Positions 9,928 to 23,694 of a stretch of 64,000 nucleotides of DNA are shown one piece after another. The notes under the pieces were generated by a model, which saw nothing but the letters and a program-made list of their open reading frames with translations, was not told the DNA's origin and did no database searches. Source of the stretch: Oricola indica (GTDB lineage Bacteria; Pseudomonadota; Alphaproteobacteria; Rhizobiales; Rhizobiaceae); contig NZ_JAINFJ010000009.1 in assembly GCF_019966595.1 (NCBI RefSeq), positions 83,725-147,724 of the forward strand, written 5' to 3'. A program made the position numbers and the translations under genes. Position 1 is the first letter of the stretch. Each line of letters opens with the position of its first letter.

Positions 9928-11553
9928 ATGCTTGGACTGATGCAGGAGTGGCCGCTCGTCTGCCACAAGATCATCGACTATGCGGCGAGACAGCACCCAA
10001 ATAGGGAGGTCGTCTCGCGCTCGATCGAGGGCCCGATCACACGTTCAACCTGGCGCGAAGTGCGCGCACGATCGCTGAAGGTCGCGCAGTTGCTCGCCCG
10101 CGAGGGCTTCCAGCCCGGAGACCGGATCGCCACGCTTGCCTGGAACACCGGCCGGCATCTCGAAGCATGGTTCGGCATCATGGGCATGGGGGGCGTCTAC
10201 CACACCCTCAATCCGCGTCTGTTTCCTGACCAGATCGCGTGGATCATGAACCATGCGTCCGACCGCGCCATCTTCACCGACCTGACCTTCATGCCATTGG
10301 TCGAAAAGCTCGCGCCGGCTGTCGAGTCGCTGCGCAAGGTCATCGTTCTCACCGATGCCGCCCATATGCCCGAGACCGCACTACCCAACGTCGTGGCCTA
10401 CGAAGAATGGCTGACCGAAGCCGATGGCGATTTCGAATGGGCCGATGTCGGCGAGAAGGCCGCCTGCGGCATGTGCTACACTTCGGGCACAACCGGCGAT
10501 CCGAAGGGTGTGCTCTATTCGCACCGGTCCAACGTGCTGCACGCCATGATGTCCTGCATGCCCGACGCGATGGGCATTGGCGCACGGGATGTCGTCTTGC
10601 CCGTCGTGCCTATGTTTCATGCCAACGCATGGGGGCTTGGCCAGTCCGGCCCGATGATCGGCGCCAAGATGGTGATGCCCGGCGGCAAGATGGACGGCGA
10701 ATCCATCTACGAGCTTCTCGACACCGAAAAGGTGACCTTCACCGCCGCCGTGCCCACGGTCTGGCTGATGCTGCTGCAATATCTCGAGCAGACGGGCAAC
10801 AAGCTGCCGCATCTCGAGAAGGTCGTCATCGGCGGGTCGGCGTGCCCGCGCGCCATGACGGAGGCATTCGAAAAGGTCTATGGCGTCGAGGTCATTCACG
10901 CGTGGGGGATGACCGAGATGAGCCCGCTCGGCAGCTTGTGCACCATGAAGCCGGAATATGCCGCCTTCACGGGCAACGATCTCTTCGACATCAAGCAGAA
11001 ACAGGGCGCCGCGCCGTTCGGCGTCGAAATGAAAATCACCGATGACGATGACGCGGAACTGCCGTGGGACGGCAAGACCTTCGGCCGGCTGAAGGTGCGC
11101 GGTCCGGCGGTCGCCGCCTCCTATTACGGCGGCGATGGAGCCGATCAGTTCGATGCGGCCGGCTGGTTTGACACGGGCGATGTCGCCCATATCGACGAGA
11201 ACGGCTACATGCAGATCACCGACCGCTCGAAGGATGTCATCAAGTCGGGCGGAGAGTGGATTTCCTCGATCGACCTGGAAAATCTCGCCGTCGGCCATCC
11301 TGATGTCGCGGAAGCCGCGGTCATCGGACTGCCCCACGAGAAATGGGGAGAGCGTCCGCTCCTGATCGTTGTCGCCCGCGAAGGCCGCACGCCATCGGGA
11401 AGCGACATTCTCTCTTTCATGGAAGGCAAGGTCGCCTCGTGGTGGATGCCCGACGATGTCACCTTCGTCGATGAGATCCCCCACACCGCGACCGGCAAGA
11501 TCAAGAAGACGGCGCTGCGCGAACAGTTCGAGGGCTACAAGCTCCCCGGCTAG
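9928..11553 (+). CDS. Acyl-CoA synthetase (AMP-forming), DmdB/long-chain type
   Basis: The 541-residue protein belongs to the adenylate-forming superfamily. The phosphate-binding loop [11 protein letters not shown] is near residue 190, the [11 protein letters not shown] motif is near 326, the W(F)DTGD motif is near 414, and the C-terminal lysine region is [12 protein letters not shown]. It activates a carboxylic acid to acyl-AMP and then acyl-CoA. The overall layout matches proteins called medium/long-chain or 3-methylthiopropionyl-CoA ligases; substrate is not decidable from sequence. GGGAGG precedes the ATG. Confidence 0.88.
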   Translation: MLGLMQEWPLVCHKIIDYAARQHPNREVVSRSIEGPITRSTWREVRARSLKVAQLLAREGFQPGDRIATLAWNTGRHLEAWFGIMGMGGVYHTLNPRLFPDQIAWIMNHASDRAIFTDLTFMPLVEKLAPAVESLRKVIVLTDAAHMPETALPNVVAYEEWLTEADGDFEWADVGEKAACGMCYTSGTTGDPKGVLYSHRSNVLHAMMSCMPDAMGIGARDVVLPVVPMFHANAWGLGQSGPMIGAKMVMPGGKMDGESIYELLDTEKVTFTAAVPTVWLMLLQYLEQTGNKLPHLEKVVIGGSACPRAMTEAFEKVYGVEVIHAWGMTEMSPLGSLCTMKPEYAAFTGNDLFDIKQKQGAAPFGVEMKITDDDDAELPWDGKTFGRLKVRGPAVAASYYGGDGADQFDAAGWFDTGDVAHIDENGYMQITDRSKDVIKSGGEWISSIDLENLAVGHPDVAEAAVIGLPHEKWGERPLLIVVAREGRTPSGSDILSFMEGKVASWWMPDDVTFVDEIPHTATGKIKKTALREQFEGYKLPG

Positions 11554-11703
11554 GATGCGGCCGCCGGATCGCGATGCGGGCATGTCCCTGCTCGCGTGAT
11601 TTCGCGGGGCTGTGAAACGCCTGCATTGGATGATGCCGACGCTGGCGCAAGCCTTTCCGCGTCGGGCCTCCTTCCGGGCCGCCACATTGGCATTTCCCCC
11701 TGA

Positions 11704-14247
<2,544 letters not shown>

Positions 14248-14358
14248 TGCAATTCGGATTTGGATTGAAACATCGGAATCGCAATGCGCGTTCAAGCCAA
14301 AGGCGAGAGGCCGCGCGTTTTGATTCTATCGCAATCTGAAATGCGCTAGGCGCTCGCG

Positions 14359-14637
14359 CTACCGCAGGAAAAAGTGCCAATAGGCAAAGGCCAGTCCGAG
14401 TACCTGCATGCCGACGACGAAATAGAGCGCGGCCACGAAGGGCTGTTTGCGGGTCTTGTGACGGAACAGAGCCCGTCCAGCGAAGGCTCCCGGAGTTCCG
14501 CCCAGAAGCGCGACTAGTAAAAGTGTCGACTCTCGCACGCGCCATCCGCCCCGGCGCGCCTGCCGCTTGTCCCATCCGAACATCGCGAAGGCGAGGATAT
14601 TCATTGCGAGGAACGTAAGGAGGATCTGAAGCAGCAT
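14359..14637 (-). CDS. DUF1294 small membrane protein
   Basis: The 92-residue protein has hydrophobic segments at its N-terminus (LLQILLTFLAMNILAFAMF), middle and C-terminus. The loop FGWDKRQARRGGWRVRESTL followed by GGTPGAFAGRALFRHKTRKQ is the DUF1294 signature. In other proteins this domain is fused to cold-shock domains. The function is unknown. Confidence 0.82.
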   Translation of the reverse strand: MLLQILLTFLAMNILAFAMFGWDKRQARRGGWRVRESTLLLVALLGGTPGAFAGRALFRHKTRKQPFVAALYFVVGMQVLGLAFAYWHFFLR

Positions 14638-14870
14638 ATGTCGCGGGTCCGTTGTGAACCTGTCGGATTATGGGACGGAATGACTTCGGCGTCGTTAACT
14701 GCCGCGCCATGACCCTTCAGTGCCGGGCCGGCAAGCGCCGGGGCGAGGTGCTTGAACTGCCCCGGCGTGTTCTTGTGAATGAACAGGATATTCCCTGGCG
14801 CCAATACTCGTCGAACGCGAGGACGCCGGCATCCAATTCCCATATTTCAAGCGACAAGCCACATCCCGGG

Positions 14871-15359
14871 TCAGCCGGGCTTCACCATGCGCGTCATCAC
14901 GTCGGACTTCAGGACGAACCGCTGGTAGAGCGCGCCGAGCACGTGCAGCGCGACAAGCGCGAGAAGGATGATCCGCATCACCTCGTGGCCTTCCGCCGCC
15001 GCTTCGACGCGGCCGAACCATGCCGCCATGCCGGAGACCGGCATCAGGATCAGCAACGCGTAGAGCCCGAGATGGGTCGCGCCGGCGGCAAGTTTCAGGA
15101 TGGCGGGTTCGTGTTCCGGTGGTGGCGGTGCGCCGCGTTTCAGGCGCAGCACGATGCGCCAGAGCGCAAGCGCGAGCACGAGGATGCCGCCGAAGACGTG
15201 GCTGGCGACAAGTGGATTGAAGGCAATTTCCTGGCCGCGTTCGACTGCGTGCCAGGCTTCGGAGATGCTGTCGTGCAGGACATATTGCAGGACGATCACG
15301 ATGAACACGATCCAGTGCAGTCGGATCTGTGTGGCGGAAAAACCGGTGGGCGCGGACAT
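14871..15359 (-). CDS. Cytochrome b561-family membrane protein
   Basis: The 162-residue protein has four predicted helices. Haem-ligand histidines typical of the bacterial b561 family are visible in RLHWIVFIVIVLQY (helix 1), ASHVFGGILVLALALWR (helix 2) and LHVLGALYQRFVLK (helix 4). It would carry electrons between quinol and an acceptor in the inner membrane. The ATG at 15359 has GGAGG 5 nt upstream; longer in-frame starts add a non-hydrophobic leader. Confidence 0.82.
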   Translation of the reverse strand: MSAPTGFSATQIRLHWIVFIVIVLQYVLHDSISEAWHAVERGQEIAFNPLVASHVFGGILVLALALWRIVLRLKRGAPPPPEHEPAILKLAAGATHLGLYALLILMPVSGMAAWFGRVEAAAEGHEVMRIILLALVALHVLGALYQRFVLKSDVMTRMVKPG

Positions 15360-15612
15360 GCGGGCCTCCATTTGCGTGTGTAACCCCTCAAGGGCCATCC
15401 TAGCCGAAGCCGATTTATATTGCATGCTATATGAATGCGACGCTGCGCCGCATCACAGAAAATTCGCAATGCGAGCCGTTTGCGGACACGTTCGTTGGTC
15501 TCGCAGAAGGAAAATGGAGCGCCCATGACCGCGCGCGGACAAAAAGCCGTCGGCATGCGCGACCCCGGCCTGCTTAATGGTTTACGGCACACCGGCGCGG
15601 AAAAAGATTAGG

Positions 15613-16622
15613 CTATTCCGTCGCGCCGCCTTCGACGGGCAGCGGATGGAAACAGGCGTGGCTTTGCAGGCCCTCGTCGATCAGCGCCGGCTGCCGGTCA
15701 CGGCATGTCGCATCGGCGCGCCAGCAGCGCGGATTGAACGCGCAGCCCTTCGGCGGGTCGAGCGGCGAGGGCAATTCGCCCTCCAGCCGGATGCGGTTTT
15801 TCTCGTGAAACGGGTCGGCCACCGGCGTCGCCGACAACAGCGCGGCGGTGTAGGGGTGCCGGGGATGATTGAATACCTCTTCTGACGGGCCCGTCTCGAC
15901 CGGCTTGCCGAGATACATAACCATGATCTCGTCGGCGAGGTGACGCACGACGGAGAGATCATGGCTGATGAATAGATAGGCGAGCCCCAGTTCGGCCTGC
16001 AGATCCATCAGGATGTTGAGCACTTGCGCCTGGATCGACACGTCGAGCGCCGAAACCGGTTCGTCGAGCACGAGGATCTTCGGGTTCAGCATCAGCGCCC
16101 GGGCGATCGCGATGCGCTGGCGCTGGCCGCCGGAAAACATGTGCGGATAGCGTTCGTAATGCTCCGCACGCAGCCCGACCCGCTCCATCATGTTGATCGC
16201 CTTGGCGCGCCGTGTCGCGGCATTGTCGCTCGTGTTGATCACCAGCGGTTCTTCCAGGATCGCGCCGATCTTCTGGCGCGGATTGAGCGAGCCATAGGGA
16301 TTCTGGAAGACGATCTGCATCTTGCGGCGCAATTCGGCGGTCGATTGCGTCACCGGCTGGCCGTCGATCTTCAGGAGGCCGTCGGTCGGTTCCTCGATCA
16401 TGGTGACGAGACGCGCCAGCGTCGATTTCCCGCAGCCCGACTCGCCGACCACCGCAAGCGTCCGGCCCGCCTCCAGGCTGAACGAGACCCCGTCAAGCGC
16501 CTTCACGAGACCCTTCTCACCGAAAAACCCGCCTCCGACATCGTAGTGGCGCTTCAAATCCTGCGCTTCGACGACGATCTCTCCGGTGCGCGGGCGGCGT
16601 TTGTTCGCTGTCGCGGGCGCGT

Positions 16623-16626
<4 letters not shown>
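15613..16626 (-). CDS. dppF: Dipeptide/oligopeptide ABC transporter ATPase (DppF-like)
   Basis: The 337-residue ATPase has Walker [10 protein letters not shown] near residue 60, signature [15 protein letters not shown] near 164, Walker [13 protein letters not shown] near 183, and the C-terminal oligopeptide-transporter region with a Cys-containing [14 protein letters not shown] stretch. It energises the importer with DppD. The ATG at 16626 overlaps the dppD stop in an ATGA, so the two are translationally coupled. It is last in the dppABCDF order. Confidence 0.92.
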
Positions 16627-17624
<998 letters not shown>

Positions 17625-17628
17625 GACG

Positions 17629-18564
17629 TCAGCTCTGCTTGAGTTTCGGATCGAGCGCGTCGCGCAGGCCGTCGCCCATCAGGTTGATGGCGAGCACCGT
17701 CGTCAGGATGGCGAGGCCGGGGAAGGTGACCACCCACCACGCGCGAAGGATGAATTCGCGTGCTTCGGCGAGCATCGTGCCCCATTCCGGCGTCGGCGGC
17801 TGCGCACCCACGCCGAGAAAGCCGAGCGCGGCGGCATCCAGAATGGCGTTGGAGAAGGCGAGCGTTCCCTGGACGATCAGCGGCGCGAGGCAGTTCGGCA
17901 GGATGGTGACAAACATCAGACGGAGCTTGCCCGCGCCGGCCACGCGCGCCGAAATGACATATTCGCGTTCCCGCTCGGACAGTACCGCTGCACGCGTCAA
18001 TCGGACGAAATGCGGCTGCAGGATCAGCGCGATGGCGATCATGGCATTGGTGAGGCCGGGACCGAGGATCGCGACGAGGACCAGCGCCAGCAACAAGGAC
18101 GGGAAGGCAAGGATCACGTCCATGACGCGCATGATCGCGGTGTCGATCCAGCCGCGGAAGAACCCCGCGATAAGCCCGACAAACACGCCGACGGAGACCG
18201 ACAGCGCCACCACCACGACGCCGATGAAAAGCGAGAAACGCGCGCCGAAGATCAGCCGTGAGAAGATGTCGCGACCAACCGCATCGGTGCCGAGCGGATA
18301 GGACCACGAACCGCCATCCATCCACGCTGGTGGAAGAATGAGCGCTTGCCTGTTCTGCAGGCTCGGCGAATGCGGCGCGATGATCGGCGCGAAGACGGCG
18401 AGAAAGACAATGATCGAGAAGACGACAAGGCCGATCACGGCGCCCTTGTTCTGACTGAAATAATACCAGAATTCCGACAGCATGGCCCGGCGCATGGCCC
18501 ATGCGCTGACGGGACGGCCCTGCTGGCCGTCGATTTCCGTTTTCTGCGCTTCGATATGGGTCAC
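17629..18564 (-). CDS. dppC: Dipeptide/oligopeptide ABC transporter permease (DppC-like)
   Basis: The 311-residue inner-membrane permease has a long first helix near residues 43-62 and five more in the C-terminal two thirds. The coupling segment [18 protein letters not shown] with a later [19 protein letters not shown] marks the OppC/DppC subfamily. The unusually long polar N-terminus (about 35 residues) is common in DppC proteins. It pairs with DppB, 4 nt upstream. Confidence 0.92.
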   Translation of the reverse strand: MTHIEAQKTEIDGQQGRPVSAWAMRRAMLSEFWYYFSQNKGAVIGLVVFSIIVFLAVFAPIIAPHSPSLQNRQALILPPAWMDGGSWSYPLGTDAVGRDIFSRLIFGARFSLFIGVVVVALSVSVGVFVGLIAGFFRGWIDTAIMRVMDVILAFPSLLLALVLVAILGPGLTNAMIAIALILQPHFVRLTRAAVLSEREREYVISARVAGAGKLRLMFVTILPNCLAPLIVQGTLAFSNAILDAAALGFLGVGAQPPTPEWGTMLAEAREFILRAWWVVTFPGLAILTTVLAINLMGDGLRDALDPKLKQS

Positions 18565-18568
18565 GGGA

Positions 18569-19573
18569 CTACCTTCTGATCCGCGGATTGATGAACCCGT
18601 AGAGCACGTCCACGGCGAGATTGACGATCATGATGACGCTGGCGATCAGCAGAAGACCGCCCTGCACGACCGCGTAGTCGCGCTTGCCGACGGAATCGAT
18701 CATCCATTTGCCTATGCCCGGCCAAGAGAAGATCGTTTCGGTCAGGATCGCGCCTGTCATGAGGACGCCGACTTGCAGGCCGATCGTTGTGACGACGGGA
18801 ATGAGCGCATTGCGCAGCGCATGCAGGCCAATGATGCGTTTCGGGGCCAGCCCCTTGGATTTCGCTGTCCGCACATAGTCCTCGCCGAGCACTTCCAGCA
18901 TCGCAGAGCGCGTCTGCCGCGCGATGACCGCCAGCGGGATCGTCGCCAGCACGATTGTCGGCAGGATCAGATGGCTGACCGCCGATTTGAAGGCGCCGGC
19001 CTGGCCGGACAGCAGGCTGTCGATCAGCATGAAGCCGGTCACCGGTTCGAAGAAGAAGAGCAGCGATATGCGCCCGGAAACCGGAGTCCATCCGAGGAAA
19101 CCGGAGAAGAAGATGATGAGCAGCAGGCCCCACCAGAAGATCGGCATCGAATAGCCGGTCAGCGCGACGCCCATGATCGACTGATCGAACCAGGAGCCGC
19201 GTTTGACGGCGGCGAAGACACCGGCGGGGATGCCGATGACGACTGCCAGGATGATGGCGCAAAGCGCCAGTTCCAGCGTCGCCGGAAACAGCGTGAAGAA
19301 TTCCTGCAGAACAGGGCGTTTCGTGACGAGCGACGTGCCGAGATCGCCCTGCAGAATACCCGCGACATAGTCGAGATACTGGACGATGACCGGCCGGTCG
19401 AAACCGTAGACGGCCTGAAGCTGTTCATAGCGTTCCGGCGTGATGCCCCGTTCGCCGGCGAGCAGCAGGATGGGGTCGCCCGGCAACAGCCGGATGAACG
19501 CGAAGGCCACGATCGAGACGCCGATGAATGTCGGGATCACCAGCGCAAGCCGATAAAGAAAAAATCGAAGCAT
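18569..19573 (-). CDS. dppB: Dipeptide/oligopeptide ABC transporter permease (DppB-like)
   Basis: The 334-residue permease begins MLRFFLYRLALVIPTFIGVS, the standard OppB/DppB opening helix, and has the LPGDPILLLAGERG loop near residues 30-43. The ATPase-contacting loop is RTAKSKGLAPKRIIGLHALRN (about 225-245). It forms the transmembrane channel with DppC. It lies 105 nt after dppA, with a hairpin in the gap. Confidence 0.92.
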   Translation of the reverse strand: MLRFFLYRLALVIPTFIGVSIVAFAFIRLLPGDPILLLAGERGITPERYEQLQAVYGFDRPVIVQYLDYVAGILQGDLGTSLVTKRPVLQEFFTLFPATLELALCAIILAVVIGIPAGVFAAVKRGSWFDQSIMGVALTGYSMPIFWWGLLLIIFFSGFLGWTPVSGRISLLFFFEPVTGFMLIDSLLSGQAGAFKSAVSHLILPTIVLATIPLAVIARQTRSAMLEVLGEDYVRTAKSKGLAPKRIIGLHALRNALIPVVTTIGLQVGVLMTGAILTETIFSWPGIGKWMIDSVGKRDYAVVQGGLLLIASVIMIVNLAVDVLYGFINPRIRR

Positions 19574-19644
19574 GGCGGTGGGCTCTGCCTGATTTATAAG
19601 GGCCGATCAACCGGCCGAATTCGCCGGGTGCGGCGAGAAAACGC

Positions 19645-19665
19645 CGCCCGGCACGGGGCCGGGCG
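19645..19665. terminator. Intergenic hairpin between dppA and dppB
   Basis: CGCCCGGC, a 5-nt loop, then GCCGGGCG, without a T run on the minus strand. Such hairpins after a solute-binding-protein gene often protect its mRNA or reduce read-through, so binding protein exceeds permease. That role is inferred. Confidence 0.45.
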
Positions 19666-19678
19666 ACGCGATTTCGAA

Positions 19679-21277
19679 TTACTCGGCGAGATCGACGCCT
19701 TCGAAGTTGTGGCCACCAAGCGGGTCCATCTTGTAGCCGGTGACGTTCGAACGCATCGGCATGTGGACAACCGAGTGGGCGATGGTCGCCCACGGCGCCT
19801 CGCGCTTGAAGACGACCTGGGCCTCCTCGTAGAGCGCCGTGCGCTCTTCCTGGGTGCCGGTCTTCGCCTTCATGATCAGGTCGTTGAACTCCTCATTGCA
19901 CCACTGGGCGCGATTGGCGCCGCCGACGCCGTCGCAGCCGAGCAGCACGGCGAGGAAGTTGTCCGGATCGCCGTTATCGCCGGTCCAGCCGAGAAGCACC
20001 GCGCCGTCGCGGTCTTCAGCTTTCGAGCGCTCGAGATACTCGCCCCATTCATAGGAGACGATCTCGACCTCGACGCCGATCTTGGAGAAGTCCTCCTGGA
20101 TCACCTCGGCCATGCGGCGCGCGTTCGGGTTGTACGGACGCTGCACCGGCATCGCCCAGACCTTCATCGACAAGTCGGTGACGCCTGCTTCCTCGAGCAT
20201 CGCCTTTGCCGCATCCGGATCGTACGGATCGTCCTCGATGGAGTCGTTGTAGGACCACATCGTCGGCGGGATCGGATTCTTGGCCGCCTGGCCGGCACCC
20301 TGGAAGACCGTGTCCAGGATCGCCTGCTTGTTGATGGCCATGTTCAGGGCCTTGCGCACCTTGGCGTTGTCGAACGGCGCGACCTTGGTGTTGTAGGCGA
20401 GATAGCCGACATTCAGGCCTTCCTGCTCCATCACCGTTATGTCTTCATTGTCCTTCAGCGACTGCACGTCGGCCGGGTTCGGATACGGCATCACGTGGCA
20501 CTCGCCCGCCAGAAGCTTCTGCTGACGCACCGCGTTGTCCGTGGTGATGGCGAAGACCAGATCGTCGATCGGCTGCTTGCCGGCATAGTAGTCGGGAAAC
20601 GCCTTGTAGCGGATGACCGCGTCAGGCTGGTAGGCCACGAACTGGAACGGGCCGGTGCCGACGGGCTTCTGGTTCAGGTCGGACTTGGTGTCGGACTCGA
20701 TGAGGCTGTCGGCATATTCCTTGGAGACGATCGAGGCGAAGTCCATGGCGAGGTTCGCGACGAACGGCGCTTCCGGCCGGGTGAGCACGAATTTGACCGT
20801 CATGTCATCGACCTTCTCGATCGACGAGACAAGGTCAGGCATCGACATCGCGTTGAAGTATTCCCAGCTCGCGCCTTCGACATAGGAGAAATATGGGTTC
20901 TCCTCGTCCATCTGGCGCTCGAAGGTGAAGATGATGTCGTCGGCGTTCATATCGCGCGTCGGCGTGAAGAAGTCCGTCGTATGAAACTTGACGCCCGGAC
21001 GCAGCTTGAAGGTGAACTCCAGGCCGTCGTCGGAGACTTCCCAGCTTTCAGCGAGGTCCGGAACAACATTGGTCGTACCCGGCTCGAACTGGACGAGACC
21101 GCTATAGACCGGCTTGGAAGAGGCGTCGAAGGTCGTGCCGGCCGTGTAGAGCGCGGTGTCGAAACCCTCCGGCGAACCTTCGGAACAATAGACCAGCGTC
21201 TTTGCGCTGGCGGCGGATGCCAGACCCGATGCGAGAATTGTCGCAGCGAGTAGCGAAGTTAGTTTCCTGATTTTCAT
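19679..21277 (-). CDS. dppA: Dipeptide/oligopeptide-binding protein (DppA-like, SBP family 5)
   Basis: The 532-residue precursor has a signal peptide (KLTSLLAATILASGLASAASA, cleaved near residue 25). The mature protein shows family-5 signatures: an LVYCSEGSPEGFDTALYTAG start, a PDLAESWEVSDDGLEFTFKL segment and a VRKALNMAINKQAILDTVF helix. It delivers peptides to DppBC in the periplasm. GGGAGC lies 6 nt before the ATG. It heads the operon; the regulator is not evident in the 242-nt upstream gap. Confidence 0.93.
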   Translation of the reverse strand: MKIRKLTSLLAATILASGLASAASAKTLVYCSEGSPEGFDTALYTAGTTFDASSKPVYSGLVQFEPGTTNVVPDLAESWEVSDDGLEFTFKLRPGVKFHTTDFFTPTRDMNADDIIFTFERQMDEENPYFSYVEGASWEYFNAMSMPDLVSSIEKVDDMTVKFVLTRPEAPFVANLAMDFASIVSKEYADSLIESDTKSDLNQKPVGTGPFQFVAYQPDAVIRYKAFPDYYAGKQPIDDLVFAITTDNAVRQQKLLAGECHVMPYPNPADVQSLKDNEDITVMEQEGLNVGYLAYNTKVAPFDNAKVRKALNMAINKQAILDTVFQGAGQAAKNPIPPTMWSYNDSIEDDPYDPDAAKAMLEEAGVTDLSMKVWAMPVQRPYNPNARRMAEVIQEDFSKIGVEVEIVSYEWGEYLERSKAEDRDGAVLLGWTGDNGDPDNFLAVLLGCDGVGGANRAQWCNEEFNDLIMKAKTGTQEERTALYEEAQVVFKREAPWATIAHSVVHMPMRSNVTGYKMDPLGGHNFEGVDLAE

Positions 21278-21519
21278 GATTGCTCCCGTTTACAAACTCT
21301 AACGTTTCAGAAGACGGTTCCGCGCGGCTGGCGGAACGGCAGTCTGCATCTCTCCCGATGCGGAAGAGGGGAGCAAAGCCCGAAAGAAGGGCGATTGCAA
21401 TACGCCGTTTTTGATTTCTTTTCCAATCGATCAAAATTCGGCGTGAGCATGTTCATGCATCTGGTGCCGAAAGGTTGGATTGGACGCCGTCGGTCCCCGC
21501 GCTCGGCCTCCGCGCGATC

Positions 21520-22521
21520 TTATCCCAATACGGCGCGTTTCAGCTCTTCGCCGGTGAAGGCGCGTTGCCCTTCGCCGGAAAACGCCGCCTTGACGAGAGC
21601 GATGATACGGTCGTTGGCGGGTGTCGCAACGCCTGTCTTGCGACCGAGCGCCGCGATCTCGCCATTCAGCCAGTCGATCTCCGGCTGCCGCCCGCGCTCC
21701 AGGTCGAGAAGCATGGACGCCTTGGCGTTCTCATCGACATCCAGCATGCCGCGCGCGACACGGAGAAACAGCCAGTTCGGCAGGGTCAGGATCGGCGCCA
21801 GCAGGTTGGGCGGCGCCTTGCCCGCCTTCGCCGGAATGATGCCGGCGGCCTTGAAAACGGTCAGCGCTTCCCGGATCAGCGCGGCCATCACCAAACGGTA
21901 GGGGCGGATCGCGAGCTGCCGCTTCAGCGGCATGCCGGAGAGCGTGTTGACGGCGTTGTTGAGATTGTAGAGCAGCTTGCCCCACTGCACGGATTCGATA
22001 TCCGCTGATACCGCCGACGGGATGCCCGCCGTGTCGAATGCCTCGACGAGAGCTTGTGCGCCCCCGCCTTCGCCGATCACGATTTCTCCGCTGGTCGCAC
22101 AATGAAACCGGTTCGTACCGATTTCGGCCACGTTGAAGCCGACCATGCCTGCGAGAACGTTGCGGGGCGCAAGGCACTCGGCCAGCACGGCGGGATTGGA
22201 TATGCCGTTCTGCAGGCTGACGATCAACGCGTCGGGCCCGGCGAGCGGTGCAAGGGTTTCCGCGGCACTGCGTGTTGCGATGCTCTTCACGCAGACGAGA
22301 ATGACGTCGCAATCGGCGAGCGCCGACACGTCCTGCGAAAAGATGAAGCTGCCGTTCGCGGCGAAGTGTTCCGTGCCGTCATAGCGCGTTATCAGGATGC
22401 CATCCGCAAGCCGGTCGCCCATCGCGGCACGGCCCACGAGAACAGGCATATGACCGGCGGCCGCCAGCGCGCCGCCGACATAACAGCCGACCGACCCCGA
22501 CCCCATTATCCCGATCTTCAT
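21520..22521 (-). CDS. 2-dehydropantoate 2-reductase-like protein (PanE/ApbA family)
   Basis: The 333-residue protein starts MKIGIMGSGSVGCYVGGALA, an N-terminal Rossmann NADPH motif. The helical C-terminal half carries the conserved lysine/asparagine region SVQWGKLLYNLNNAVNTLSG (about 178-197). PanE makes pantoate for coenzyme A, but many family members act on other 2-keto acids, and no pan genes lie nearby. Whether this is the pantothenate enzyme is therefore open. Confidence 0.8.
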   Translation of the reverse strand: MKIGIMGSGSVGCYVGGALAAAGHMPVLVGRAAMGDRLADGILITRYDGTEHFAANGSFIFSQDVSALADCDVILVCVKSIATRSAAETLAPLAGPDALIVSLQNGISNPAVLAECLAPRNVLAGMVGFNVAEIGTNRFHCATSGEIVIGEGGGAQALVEAFDTAGIPSAVSADIESVQWGKLLYNLNNAVNTLSGMPLKRQLAIRPYRLVMAALIREALTVFKAAGIIPAKAGKAPPNLLAPILTLPNWLFLRVARGMLDVDENAKASMLLDLERGRQPEIDWLNGEIAALGRKTGVATPANDRIIALVKAAFSGEGQRAFTGEELKRAVLG

Positions 22522-22693
22522 GTTCCAGGCTCCGTTCGCGCATGCCGGATTACAGTGGCGATACGCCCGCTTTCGTCAAGTCCGTCGGCCCGAAGCCCGC
22601 ATAGGCGGCAACTGCGCCAATTTTTCCCTTCACCTGCGTCGCCGAAAGCGGTAGGTGACGCATAGGCCAAACCGTACGATCCCGGAGTAATTC

Positions 22694-23692
22694 ATGACCG
22701 AGAAAACCTTCCTCCCCAAAGTGGTGACGGTGTTCGGCGGGTCCGGGTTTGTCGGCAGACACGTGGTCCGCGCCCTTGCCAAGAATGGCTACAGAGTGCG
22801 CGTCGCCGTGCGCCGTCCGGATCTCGCCCTTCACCTTCAGCCGCTCGGCGACGTCGGACAGATTACTGCCGTGCAGGCCAATCTGCGCCATCGCTGGTCG
22901 ATCGAGCGTGCGCTGGAGGGCTCGGACGCGGCCATCAATCTCGTCGGTATTCTGTTTGAAAGCGGACGGCAGAGTTTCGCCGCGGTCCAGGATTTCGGCG
23001 CGCGCGCCGTCGCCGAGGCATGCGCGGAGGCGGGCGTTCCGCTCGTTCACATGTCGGCCATAGGCGCCGATCCGAAAAGCGCGTCCGACTACGGCCGCAG
23101 CAAGGCCGCCGGCGAGGCCGCTGTCCTTTCCGCGTTGGGGGACAAGGCGGTCATCATGCGTCCGTCGATCGTGTTCGGGCCGGAAGACGGCTTCTTCAAC
23201 AAGTTCGCCGACTTGGCGCGTTTCCTGCCGGCCCTGCCGCTGATCGGCGGCGGCGAGACGAAGTTCCAGCCGGTCTATGTCGGCGACGTCGCCGATGCCT
23301 TCGTGCGCGCTGTCGATGGTTCGCTTGAAGGGGGCAAGGTCTACGAATTGGGTGGCCCGGAAGTCGTATCCTTCCGCGAATGCATGCAGGAAATCCTCAA
23401 GATCACCCGGCGCAAGCGGCTCCTCGTCGATATCCCGTGGTGGCTCGCGCGGATCCAGGGGCGCATCTTCGGCATGCTGCCCAAGCCGCTGCTGACCGTC
23501 GATCAGGTCGAACTGCTCAAGTCCGACAATGTCGTCTCTGACGAAGCGGAGACCGAGGGACGCTCGTTTGCCGGCATCGGCATTCGCCCGACGACGATGG
23601 ATGCGATCCTGCCGACTTATCTCTGGCGCTACCGCGAGACCGGCCAGTTCACCAAGCCGGCCGCGCCTTCGGAAACGGGCGGCGCTGCCTGA
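22694..23692 (+). CDS. NDUFA9-family NAD(P)-binding protein (complex I-associated)
   Basis: The 332-residue atypical SDR begins with VVTVFGGSGFVGRHVVRALA (residues 11-30), an NAD(P)-binding fingerprint. An S-x-Y-x-R-SKAAGE stretch (about residues 133-142) replaces the usual active-site YxxxK. The length and the N- and C-terminal sequence fit the NDUFA9 group, accessory to respiratory complex I in mitochondria and alphaproteobacteria. GGAG is placed before the ATG. It is followed 2 nt later by the TauE gene. Confidence 0.8.
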   Translation: MTEKTFLPKVVTVFGGSGFVGRHVVRALAKNGYRVRVAVRRPDLALHLQPLGDVGQITAVQANLRHRWSIERALEGSDAAINLVGILFESGRQSFAAVQDFGARAVAEACAEAGVPLVHMSAIGADPKSASDYGRSKAAGEAAVLSALGDKAVIMRPSIVFGPEDGFFNKFADLARFLPALPLIGGGETKFQPVYVGDVADAFVRAVDGSLEGGKVYELGGPEVVSFRECMQEILKITRRKRLLVDIPWWLARIQGRIFGMLPKPLLTVDQVELLKSDNVVSDEAETEGRSFAGIGIRPTTMDAILPTYLWRYRETGQFTKPAAPSETGGAA

Positions 23693-23694
23693 AT

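Noticed and set aside
15525..15611. 28-codon frame with a GGAG upstream between cytochrome b561 and dppF
   Set aside because: It has no hydrophobic, repeat or motif content, and it ends against the convergent dppF stop. Not enough support.
18482..21253. 923-codon open frame on the plus strand opposite dppB and dppA
   Set aside because: It is an antisense shadow of two clear ABC transporter genes in high-GC DNA; its translation has no domain and is rich in Arg, His and Asp, as expected.
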